NCBI GenBank assembly: GCA_037954325.1
Contig: JBBMNZ010000030.1
Location: forward strand, 11,501,001 to 11,565,000
From: Fistularia commersonii
Lineage: Eukaryota; Chordata; Actinopteri; Syngnathiformes; Fistulariidae
Direction: 5' to 3'
DNA: 64,000 bases
The notes beneath the pieces were generated by a model that was given only the letters and a program-made list of their open reading frames with translations, was not told the origin of the DNA and did not search any database. Both the position numbers and the translations under genes were made by a program. Position 1 is the stretch's first letter. Each line of letters opens with the position of its first letter. Positions 48,401 to 60,419 of the stretch are shown here, in pieces.

Positions 48401-51400
48401 TTTTTTTTCCAATCATTTGTTCGTTCATTCATTCATTCATTCATTCATTTATTCATTCATTGTCCATGCTACCTATCCTGCCCTCAGGGTTGCAGGTAGG
48501 TGAGCTTATCCCACCCGATCATACAGAGACATACAACCATTCACCTTCTCACTGGTACATCTGGGTTTCCAACGGGCCTCCTGCTTGTTTTGGTCTGACG
48601 TACAGCCATTCACCCTCTTATTCTCATGTCTGGAAAATTAAGAACCTCTGGAGAACCCTGAGGAACCCAACGCAGACAAGGGGAGAACATGGAGAATCTA
48701 CACAGAAGGGAATCCAACCATGGACCTTCTGGCTGGGATGCGGAAAGCCCTCCCCACTGCGACCACCACGCCGCCCCAATCTACACTTCATTTTTATTTT
48801 CTATTTTCATTTCCTCAGGCATCCGTATTTATATTCACATCTCCCAGCACTGTACACAAGATCTGTATATTCTCCAGAGTCACATTAGACTCACGAGTAC
48901 ACCTGAGCCGCTCCACTTCCCCAAGTTAGACTTAGATAATCTGAGTCAGAGTTAGATTACATTCTGCTCTTCTGTCTCTTCTCACACAGAGCCTTGCAGA
49001 GCTGAAACCCAAACCCTGTTGCAGCGCAAAACCGGTCCTCTGAGAAGGCAACAGTGTGTACTGTTTAACATTCACATGAACTTCAGCCTCAACCTCCGAC
49101 CCAGCAGAGGATGTTCTTCAATGCTCTCTTTTCCTTCCAGAATCGCTCGCAAAGGAAGAAACTTTTCTTACAGAAGCCCTTGGTGCAGCTGCTCAGCCGT
49201 CGCCCGAAAGACCTTTCCGAACCCAACAGGGGTCGGCAACCTTTACCACTTAAAGAGCCGTTTAGAGCCGTTTCCCAAAAGTAAAGAAAACACCGGGAGC
49301 CACACAACACTTTTGAAATTTAAAATGAATGAACATGGAATATAAGGTTGTTTTTTTTTTTTTTTTTTTTTTTGCCGTTATGCTTTGTATAAACAAAATG
49401 TGCTGCAATTTTTAAAAATCAATAAACAACTGCAGAGAAAACGAAATGACATTTCATCATACAACAATAGATTTTGAACTCCGAACAAAAGACGTTGGGT
49501 TGAAGGTTATATTTGAGAAAAAAACGCAATGTTTATTTGAGTCCTCTTTGTATTTATGATAAACAAGCTGAGCTTAAATGATCCACCGCCGGCAAACCAG
49601 AAATGCTGTCCTTTTACTGGCGTGCGCAGTCGCTTATCAGGAGCGACAAAAATATTTGAACACGTTTTATTTAGATGTAACAAGAGCACCATAATTTTCA
49701 AATTAAAAATTACACTTTGAAAAGTGAATAAAGGATAAAAAAAAAAGATTAAATACTCGTTCAAAAGCCATGGGGAGCCGCACCAGAGGGACCAGAGAGC
49801 CGCGGGTTGCCGACCCCTGGCCTAGAATGATGCTTGGACAAGCACCCCGAGCTGCCCGCTGGGTGGGAAGTAATCATGAAGACGGCGCGGATCCTCCTTC
49901 CGAGCGCCGGCGCACAAAGGAGGAGGCCGGCTGGCAGCAGAAGAGGAGATACTCCCCTGATTTCCCCCCTCTTGATATTTATCTGCCATCGCTCCGTCGT
50001 CTTTTCCAATAATCGTCCGTCATTCAGGCCCGTCTGCTGGCGTGTGTGTGCCCGAGGAGCTCCATCCGGCGCGCGGATGAGGGTTAAAATTCCATTTCCC
50101 AGGGCGGCCCGTGAGCGATGAGACCTTGCCTTTTCATTAGCGGAGCGGGATGCATGATGGGCGACATATTAGATCACGGGACCGAAACGGCTGACTCTGT
50201 AGCGCCGCATCTCGCCTCGGCCCCGGAGCATCCGTCAAGCCTCGGCCCGCCCGCCCAGTGGAGGGAGTCGCCGGCGACGGCGGCCAATGGCGCGCCGGCC
50301 GTGATGGCGCGCTGCGGATCCGAGGTCACCTCCCCCTCTGTCGGCATTATTCACTGTCTTAATAGAGGCCTTTATCCCCGCTCATGCAAGCCCGGGGAGA
50401 GGTGAGACATTACCCGGCAGGCCTGACGGATGGGCGCGGAGGCCACCTGCATTGCCATCAGCCGCCGTAGAGAAGTGTGTTCAGGTTGGGTGCAGGAGCC
50501 AAGGCAACGCAGGCACTTAAGTCATTCAAAGCTCAGAGCACTCAGGTCACTTAGCCTTGGAAATCTTTGCCAGTGTGTGTGTAGAAGTACCAGCAGGAGG
50601 TTGTGAGACTCCCTCATCTATTTAGGGATGTTTTGCTGACAGCCTGAGGCCTGAGCTAAAGTCATACTCCCTTTTCGTTGCTCAGGCTACAGCCTCTTTT
50701 TTACCTCGGGTCTCAAAGCGCTTCACTCCCATTCACAAACACCGTCTGCTGCCACACAAGGCGTGATAGGATCCAACCTTCTGATTGGAGGGACATGGCC
50801 TCCAGAAAGACCTAAATCCTGATTTTCCTTGAAATACGAGCAGGGCAGGAAGTGCTCCCAACCTTCCACGACTTCTCTTCGGCATTGTCCGAACATCTGA
50901 AATAACTCTCATCGCAACAGAGACAGACGGTCTGGTTTTGAAACCGCTCTTGCAGAGCTCTGGTGCTGCAGCCGCCTCCGACAGGGAAGGCGTCTGATGA
51001 AACCGGCGGGCGCATATTACTTGCCCGTGATGAAGATGCAATTCACTCGGCAGGCAGGAAAGTCTGCCAGCTGAAGATCAGCGAGGCAGGGCGTTTAAAG
51101 CCTGGCTGCAGGCTTTCCTGTCACCAGGCTGTGGAGTTCTGAAGAGGAGACACCGATGCACCGCTCTGTCAGGCTATTAATACAATTAGATTGCTTTTTC
51201 CATGATGCTGGTTTCGTCACGGAACGAGTCCTTTGTCGCAAACTGATGGATCAATAAGCCCTGGTTGTGCAGGATGCAGCCATCTATTAGCTCAGCGGTA
51301 GGAACCATGACCCAGGTGGCGTAGGAAAAACCGGGACAGAAGGCTCCTGGCAGTGGTTTAGGGATGGTCCTGCATGGCGGGGGGACTCTTAGCCCAAAGT

Positions 51401-54400
51401 TTGGCCCAGAGAAAGTTGCAGAACCTCTGAATTTCAAAATAAGGATCTGAAAATATGTGAAAGCGTTGAATATATTAGTCTGAACTGTAATTGAAGGTCA
51501 GATGTGATAAAGGTGAACTCGGGCCCTTCTTCCCAGCGAAGTTTTTGGGTGAAAAATGCAAAAAATCTGACCTTTGAAAATGTCTCCATGGAGACGGAGG
51601 AGGGTAATAGGCAATGCTTAGAAGGCGTCCGTGAGCCCCCAAGGTAGTCACCGGCCGGCTGCGCGTTGGTCGAACAACAGCACGGAGACGAGAAGCGTTT
51701 AATTCATCACAGCACAGCTGGTGGCCTGTCACGTGTACTGCAGCAGTCTGCCGTGCATGGAGACCGCTTAAAAACATCGACATCTTCACACGGAACTACT
51801 TCCGCTTCCTGGACCTCTTCAGTCGGTTCGTCTATCGGAGGAAATCGTCGAGCCTCCGCAGCCAATCAGAAGAGAGCCTGCCGACTGACAGCCCCTCCAT
51901 GGCGCCGGGTCTCCTCGCCTCGCTGTATTTAACACCAGGTTAAGATGTGTGGCGGGGCCACCGGGGCGGTGGCGTTCAGCCACCCACGACACGAAGCCAC
52001 TTCCCCCGATAAAGCGCCGCCTGAGCCGGGATCATTATCTGACATGTTGTTATGTTAATGGGCCGGGGATAGAGTGTCGGGCCGCTGCCCTGTCGCATTA
52101 GCCCTTCTCATTTACAGATTAAAAAATGAAAGCGCTGACCATTAATTATTTACCTCCGGCCCGAACCCTGGCCCACCTGGCCTCCTCCTCTTTCACTCCC
52201 CCGCTCTCCTGCCGCTTGCTGTCCTCGCCCTGCTCTTTGTGCGGTCCCGGCGTTCAGGGGAGCGGATTAGCTTTCGCTCTTAATTGTGCCGACATCTTAT
52301 CACTGCCATGGAAAGTGGAGAGGACACCATAGACCCCGGGGGGCGGGGGGCTCCAGAGGGGTGTGTGTGTGTGTGTGTGTGTGCATGTGCGTGGCGATTA
52401 CTTACAGCTGACTATGAGGATGAAAGATACATTTATTAGTTATCACTATTATTGAAGTGTTCAGTGTCTTGCCTAAGGGCAGTGGGGGATTAAACCGTCA
52501 ACGTTCTGGTCAGAGGACGCTAACCTTCTTGACAATTCCGAAGGCCAAAATACAATTGGCATAAAATTTCGACACATTTTTCATCTGCATTTTTTCCAGT
52601 TTTGCAGTGGTGCGCAAGACGGTCCCTGGTCGGAGGTCCCACAAGGGGCCTCCCTTTGGGGAGACTCTATGTTCTTCCGCGGGGTTCCTCCAGGTTCTCC
52701 GGGTTCCTTCCACAGTCCAAACATGCAGGAGGTTCACTGGAGACTCAGATGACGTGTGAATGAATGAATGAGTAGGTGGCTGTACATGTGTCCGTATGAT
52801 TGGTCCAGGGTGAAGCCCCCCCCCGACTGTAGTGATACTGAGAATGAATGAATGAATGACTGAAAGGTTTCATTTTTTTACACGCTATACTTCAGACTGC
52901 CCCTGACAGAATGCCTGAACTCCACTGAAAACAGCCTCTGATGGGAAGTCGATCATCTGCTCTGTGGAAAGCTAAGGTCCTACAAGGTTCCGGTTCAAAC
53001 GAGACCCGCTCGGTAGAGATTTAAACAGAAAGAGAGAGATGCTTTCTTTCTCCTCTGCGCACCAAGAGCTGAAATCCACTCAGGATCCATCTGAGCTCAT
53101 GAAGCACAGGGATGGACCGGGAGACTGAGCAGGGTGCAGAAAAAAGGAGGAGGAGGAGCGATACCTGGTGCAACTCATCCAGCCTGCTCTGAATGGCTGT
53201 GGACTCGGACGGGGGGCCAGAGGCTTGAAAAGACGACGCAGGGGAGGAAGGAGGGGGAGGTTTCAGATCACCTGCCTCTCCACAGATACCCCACTGTGGC
53301 CCTTTTCTTCAGGTCACCGCTCGCCATTCAGAGCTCGTCTTTCAGCCCCCAGAGTTGGCAGGGGCCCCCGGGGTGACCAGAAGCCACATTTAAGCCTCTT
53401 TCTCCCTCCGATGGGACGGGAGGTCCTCCTTCTGCTCGCTTACACTCCTGCCAAACAGACCTGTCGCAGGACCCTGAGAAACCAAGCAGCGACCAAGCAG
53501 CATCACCCAGAGGTACTTCTTGACAAATGTATGCAAACAAGGAAAGTACCGGATGAGGATTCCCCTTGCTGGAGAAGGTAAAGAGAAGACCAGAGGCAGA
53601 TGAGATAATAAAAATAAGCAAGAGGCACAAGAAACAAAGGGTTTGCAATGTAGAAAAAGAAAGGAAGGAAGTGAATGAATGGATGAAGAATGCCTGGGAG
53701 TTGTTGGAGGACAAGAGGCTACAAGTGAGGACAAGCAGGGAACGATATGCCAAAGATAAGGACCTTGGCGGAAAGTAAAAAATCCACATGTGTTGAGGGT
53801 CAAGTGCCGTCGGTGATCAGACGGGCTTTCCAGCCGTGACCTCAAATTATAGGTGTGACCCCCTAAATACCTGCTCCAGCCCCAGCACCCCTGGGGAGGC
53901 CTGAAAATGTGCCATTTCATCAAACCAACCGGATGGATTTAAATGTTGCCGCTGAGTCGATGCTTGTATCAGCTAGACCGGAAGACAACGGCCTCCGCAT
54001 GGCATGTAACCTCCATAGCGATGCACCATGGTCCTATCAGAGCCGTCTCCTGCTACGGCAGGGAGATGACGGCACCCCAGATGTTGGGGGGTATAGGGGC
54101 GACTGGTGACCAGACACTTCCTACTTCCGTTCCTCCAGGAGCAGACGGAGGTCAGATGGCGAGCGCCGCTGTGATTCCAGTCCGGTGGCGCATAGCTTTC
54201 TCGCACCCAGGGGGACGGCTCGGGCTCCTCAGCCAACTACCTCTAATCTGTGTTATTACGTCCGAATCTGTCTTCTGACAATTGTGCAGACTCCACAACA
54301 CGGTTTCGTCCCTCACTTTCAGCAAACCATCCCCTACATCATTCTGCAGAAGCAGCAGGGAAACAGACGTGAAGAGCTAAGGAGGAGCTCAGGAGGATGT

Positions 54401-57400
54401 CTGAAGGAAATCTGAAGGGGTGAAGACCATGCAAAGAGAGACCGTTGATCAAGTGAGCGTCAGCTGGAAATGAAAGAACATGTCGAAAATAAGAAGTGTG
54501 ACTCAACAAGCAGCGCTGGCTATAAATTGTGAAAAAGCTCTTTCACCACTCACAAAAGGACATAAACGATACACATCATCATCTGATTAGCCTACAAATT
54601 CTCAAATGTGGAGTAGTTTGCAGGTGTAAGCAGCCCATCATCTGCACACGCCATAGGCATCTGAGGGCATCAGCAGCTGATGTCTGCTATGATTGGCACG
54701 CTCGCCTTTACGGCAGTTCCCCTCAGGGAGAGAAGATCTCCATGCTGGCCCCGGGTCTGCGTGGGGTTCCACCGGGTTCTCCGGTTTCCTCCCAGAGACC
54801 AAACTCATGATGGAGCCTCTCTGGAGACCCTACGTTGTCCAGATGTGTGAATGAGAGGGTGAATGGTTGTCTCTGGCTGATGTCTCCATCTTTGGCCCCC
54901 CTGAAAAACCCTCCTCAGCCGGGATAGGCTCCAGCCTCCTTGACTGCAGGATAAACTGCACCGTGGATGAATGGTTGGATGGCAAATGTCCTGAATCCAT
55001 CATTTTCTGGATCAGACGCTCTCTCAGTAGCCAATTCATCACCTGGCATACCATGGCCTCCTCCGTGATGCCGTCACCGTCTCATTTCCTTCACAGGCCA
55101 TTGACGAGCTTCATGAGGACGCCACTAAACAGGAGTGAACAGCGTGTTTCCGTGCCAAAAGCGCACTTCTGATGACCTTGACTTTTCATGGACGAGCCTG
55201 AAACAAGTGACGGGCGATCGGGATCAGCATCTTAAACAACGAACTGGGATTCAGACATGGTTCGTGTCAACTTCTGAACATCTGACTGGACACATTCACC
55301 ATGGGAGAGGTTCCCTTCACTCTGAACACTTTATATACGAAGCTGTTAATGCACTTTGAAGCACTGCAGTGAAAGGAAGGGTGCTGACTGCGCGCAGATG
55401 TTGAAACCACCGCAGGAGGTCCTCGACCAACGTCGCACTCCACTGGCGGGGTTTTGCCTTCATGGTGGCAATAAGCCATAAATAATTTAAAGAATTCATT
55501 TTAAGTCTGTGGAACTTCTCAGTCATCCAGGTCGTGGTGAGTTCTTGTCCGAATCTTCTTGTTGTGGCTGCTGGACTTGGATTTCTTCACTTTTCAGATG
55601 TTTCAGCCCTCATCCCAGAGGCCTCTTGAGATATAAAGACTTTGGGGTGAGTTTCCAGGTCTAGGTTATGGTGTCCCGTTATGTAATTGGAAGAATCGAA
55701 GGTTAGACACTAGGTCTAATGCTGTGCTAATGGAGGTGCCGTTCTTTGGGAACTAAAGAGCAGCTCTTGTGGATTACCTGGACTGGAATGTGAAAAGATA
55801 AAGCTGAACATAGGAGTGAAAGCTGTTGATTACATGGACTGAGACTCATGTGAAAGTTAGCGGGGCTGCTTCTGGTGGTGGATCCTTCCTGGTTGAACCT
55901 AATTTCTGCTGATCAACTCTTCCGTTTACATAACAAGTCATCATAACCCGGACCGGCCCGAAACCCTGGACACTCCCCACAGGTCATTAGAAGTGAGGAA
56001 GCCTCTGGGATGAGGGCTGAAACGTCTTCAAGTGAACAATTAAAGTCCGGTTGCCAGGACAAGAAGATTCGGACAAGACTTCATTTTAACTTGAAGTGGG
56101 GTGACGGGAAATTCCGACATCTCGGGTGAACCTGTTTGTGAGGGCAGGGGAGGAACAGGGTTTTGGGGTGCCAGGGTTTGCTCTCTGGCTCCCATCTGCT
56201 TTCTCTATGTTTTTTTATGAAAGTCATTTGTGCCATTTCTTCCTCTTGGGCTTTTCCCCTTCAGGGGTTGCCACAGCAAATCCACCTTCTCCATCCAACC
56301 CTATTCTCTGGCTCCTCTTCGTATCTTCATATCCTCCCTTATCAATTCCCAGGGATTCCCAAACGTCCATCAATCTTCTCTTTGGTCTTCCTCTAGATCT
56401 CCAATTCCAGCCTGACCCAACCATCTCAATCGATGTCCAAAACCTCTAACATGTGCTGTCCCCCCGATGGACTCATTCCTGATCCTATCCATCCTGGTCA
56501 CTCCCAAAGAGAACGTCAACATCTTTATCTCTGCGACTTCCAGCTCTGCCTCCTGTCTTTTCGTCCCTCACCTCCATCCAGATGAGAGACTTCAGGGCGT
56601 TCCAGGTCAGGTTCCGGACTTGGGAAAAAGCGTTTCATTCACCGGGTGAGATCATGGTTGGAAGTTCTCTGCAATCGGACCTCCTGAATCCACAGTGACG
56701 TTGGGGAAACTCAGAGGGGTCGTGATCGGTGACATCTGTGTTAAGACCCCTGAAAATGATGCCACGGGATCTATTCAAGCAAGAGATCCGAGGCCTCCTC
56801 CCTGCACCAGGGCTCGGAGCTGCGGCAGCCGAGGAACTTTTCTCCGGGGCGAGCGCCGCTTTGTGTTTTCTTCTGAGAGGTCATGGTGCCCCTGCTTGTC
56901 AAACCAGTTCCATCAAGCTAATCCTGCTCCGTCCACACCTCACCAACCCAACTAGCGAGGAGGAGGGGCTCCAGTTTTGTCTTCACGGCTATAGAGCTGT
57001 CACAGACAGATGCTTCTCCCTAGCCGTGAGGGGGGGCTTATGCAAAACAATGTCAAGATGACACCTTCTTCGCTGTCCTGCATTTGATCTGCAGAAGAAA
57101 AGCAGCCTTCCGCAGATCCATTTCCAGATCTCCTCATTTTTTAGTGCCGCTCTCCTCGGAGAGGCTGCGTTTTGTCGAGTTTTCCCCTGGAGCTGTCCAG
57201 AAGGGACGCGGTTTAGAGCGCGTCAAGCGGACAGGACGTGGACGAGGTGGGCTGACTGGATGCCAAGATCTGCTGCATATGCATGGGCTTCTGGAGGCCC
57301 CATATGTCCACACCGACACTTTAACAATTCAAATCAGCTCGGCGCTCTCGGGGCCGATCTGGGGGCCACCGCCACGGTGCAGCATAACTTTCTTACAAGT

Positions 57401-58251
57401 ACGACCATTGAACAAGTCCGAACAGCAGCTCTAAGATCTCGCTAGATGAGTCTCGCTAGTTTCACCTCAATGAGTCAGCGTGGAAAACATTTCCAAAGTG
57501 AGCAGCAGATCTGCCACGGCACAAGGACGGAACAGATAAAACAGATTTCCTGGAAATTAACAGAAAGTAGGTTTGTTTCAAAGACCAGCTCAAAACATAA
57601 AGCTGTGAAGGAAATAAAGCTGTGTGCGACACATGGATACATGGGGGAAGCAGAAGAGTAAAGATGTTCATTTCAGTCATAGAGACACTCAGGAAAAGAC
57701 AGGAGATGAAGATGTGGAGGTTCCTCTTTTGGGGTGAGGAGGATGGAGAGGATCAGGAAGGAGTTCATCAGACGGACAGCACATGGTAGATGTTCTGGAG
57801 ATGAAGTCAGGTTGAGATGGTTTGGACATGGACAGAGGAGGGATGGAGAAGATCTGGGTGGAAGGATGCTGAGGTTGGAGCTGCCAGGCAGGAGGTCTGG
57901 AGGAAGACTAGAGACGTCTATGGATGAAAGGGAACAGGACAGGAGGGTAGCTGGTCTGAGAGGGTTAGCTGGAGGTAGATGATTGGCTATGGGTCAGATA
58001 GAGGCAGGTGATTGGCTGAAGAGACCCAGAAGGAGAAGATCATGTGTGACACACTTTGAATTGAAGGTGAAAGTAAGTCAACATGCTTTCCAAAATTTTT
58101 CAAGACCACTGTGATGCTGTCGGTGCAAAACCACAAATATGGCCGCCATTGTTTAATAGCTGCTGCTCACGGGCTGAGGGGAGTCTGGATTCCACACATG
58201 CAAACACGAACCTGGTCTTCAGTGTCCAGCTAACTGATTTTCAGCAGCTCT

Positions 58252-58284
<33 letters not shown>

Positions 58285-60384
58285 CATTCAGGCTTTAATT
58301 GACACATCCACAGCTGTGGAGTGTGCTCAGATACATTTACCTCCCTCCCCTCGCACTGCACACAACACACACACACACACACACACTCACACACACACAC
58401 ACACACAGGAGAAGAAAAAGCCGGCGTTAATCCAGCTCTTAATCCCCTTTTGTTGGGATGTTATAAAATCAAGGCTGAGGTTCTGTGGATCCAGTGTTTA
58501 TAAAACCCCCTGTCCGTTAAACCGTGTGAGCGCGGGGATGCATCCGTCGGCGTTCACTCAAGATGTGCACAGCGGGTGGATCTGAGGTCACGGCGGGCCC
58601 TTTGCGACAGGGCGTGCACAGGCAGGAGCGCGGAGAAATCAGTTTGACCCAAAGGCCCGCGAGCGAGCTGATGGCCGCCTTCCTGCCGGCCCAAACCTCC
58701 AGAGGATTCCTCACATTCCACCAACTCAATTACAGAGGTGGCGGCGGCGGTGGCGGCGGTGGGGGAGGAGGATGCGGTGTGGGCCCGCCGACGGCCCGGC
58801 CAACCGGCCAACCAACGCTCACAATTTCATTCGGCGCAAACAGTGGCCGGAGTCCGGGATCCAGAGCGAGATCCTGGTTTTGGGCCCATTCAGGATCAGG
58901 CCTTCATTGAGGAGCAGACAATACTGGTTTCCAATGGAGATCAGAAAAATATAAAAAACTATGAAAGAAACTAAATAAAGTAATAAAAAACTATAAAAAA
59001 TATAAAAATATATAGTGTATAAAATAAAAACTATAAATGTAAAAAAAAATATAAAAACTAAAAAAACAAACAAAAATAAAATGAGAATTACCTAAATTCC
59101 AAAGTAAATATAAAACACTGATTGGGGCAGATGTTCCTCTGTTCTGTCTGAAGGTTCCTTGGGAGAACGCCTCTCTGACCTGCTGCCTCTCAGATCCATT
59201 GCGAAAAACCCTGTTGCTCAGACAGAGACGACCTGCACAGACGTCTAGGTCTTCTGAAGAATGTCTGACCCTCCTGGTTACAGAACATCTCAGCGGAAAT
59301 AAGGGGAAGAGCAGGGATGAAGCAGGAAGAAGACAGTGTGGGTCTCCTCTGCATTCCAGCCACAGTGAGAACAAGAAACCTGGCATTGTTTGTCTAGGAC
59401 CAGCTCCAGGAGGAGAGCTCAGGAGCAAACCCTTGGGTAAGAGGGGGGAGATGTTTACAACAGGAACCAAACGACAGTTCCTAGAGGAACGTGTCCAGTA
59501 CCTTCAAGCATCACAACAGGCTTAAGGAGCTATTAATGAGAAGAAGCTTCAGATGGATTACTTTCTTCTCCTTCAGGCTGCTCCTTCAGGGGCCAATCAT
59601 CTACCTCCATCTAACCTTCTCCTCTCACACTAACCAACTTTCTGTCCTCTTCTCCTCCATCCATAAACTTCTCTGGTGTTCCTCCAGACCTCCTCCAACA
59701 TCAGCATCCTTCTAGCCAGATCTTCTCCATCCTTCCTCTGTCCGTGTCCAAACCATTTCAGCCCAACTTTATCTCCAGAACATCTACCATGTGCTGTCCG
59801 TCCAATGGACTCCTTCCTGATCCTCTCCACCTTGCTCACTCCCAAAGAGGAACCTCCACATCTCCATCTCTGCTTTCTGTCTTCTTGTCAGGGTCTCCAA
59901 AGCAGATTACATGGCTGCTCTCCTCCTTTCCTTTCACACTCTGTCCCCTCCTCACACGTTCCTCCCCCTGTTCCAGCCCTCACTGTGGTTGAGGTTGCTC
60001 CTTTATAGAAGGTTGGTCTTCAGGAGCCTTCAGGAGCCGGGATGTCCAGTGATACCGAGGCGGGAGAGGTGGGAGAAAAGTTCTCCCGTCTGTGGCGCCG
60101 CAGCAGATTCATGACAGGGCTGGTTTACCATGATCATCATGGAAGAAGCCCTGATCGGTTGAATGCGTGTCCTCCCTGTTCTCCATTGAGGAGATGGTTA
60201 GCACGGCCTCCTCACAGCAAGAAGGTCCAAGATAAGGTATCAGAAGGCATCCACGTCAGGCCTGAAACGGAGCGTCACATGCTTTGTGTGAGCTCACATG
60301 TGATGGAAAGACTTTCCTCCAGATATACAACTTGTTCTCATCATTGTATTAGTGACAAATATGATCTTTTCTTCTTCTTCTTCT

Positions 60385-60419
<35 letters not shown>

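Noticed and set aside
53168..53923. Overlapping 137- to 177-codon frames on both strands
   Set aside because: No recognisable domain, no splice-site pattern and no conserved motif; GC-rich chance frames are likely.
55590..56030. Resemblance of gatgagggctgaaac to a hammerhead ribozyme core
   Set aside because: The conserved CUGAUGA is interrupted by two extra G and no stem pairing was seen that would give a hammerhead. Not supported.
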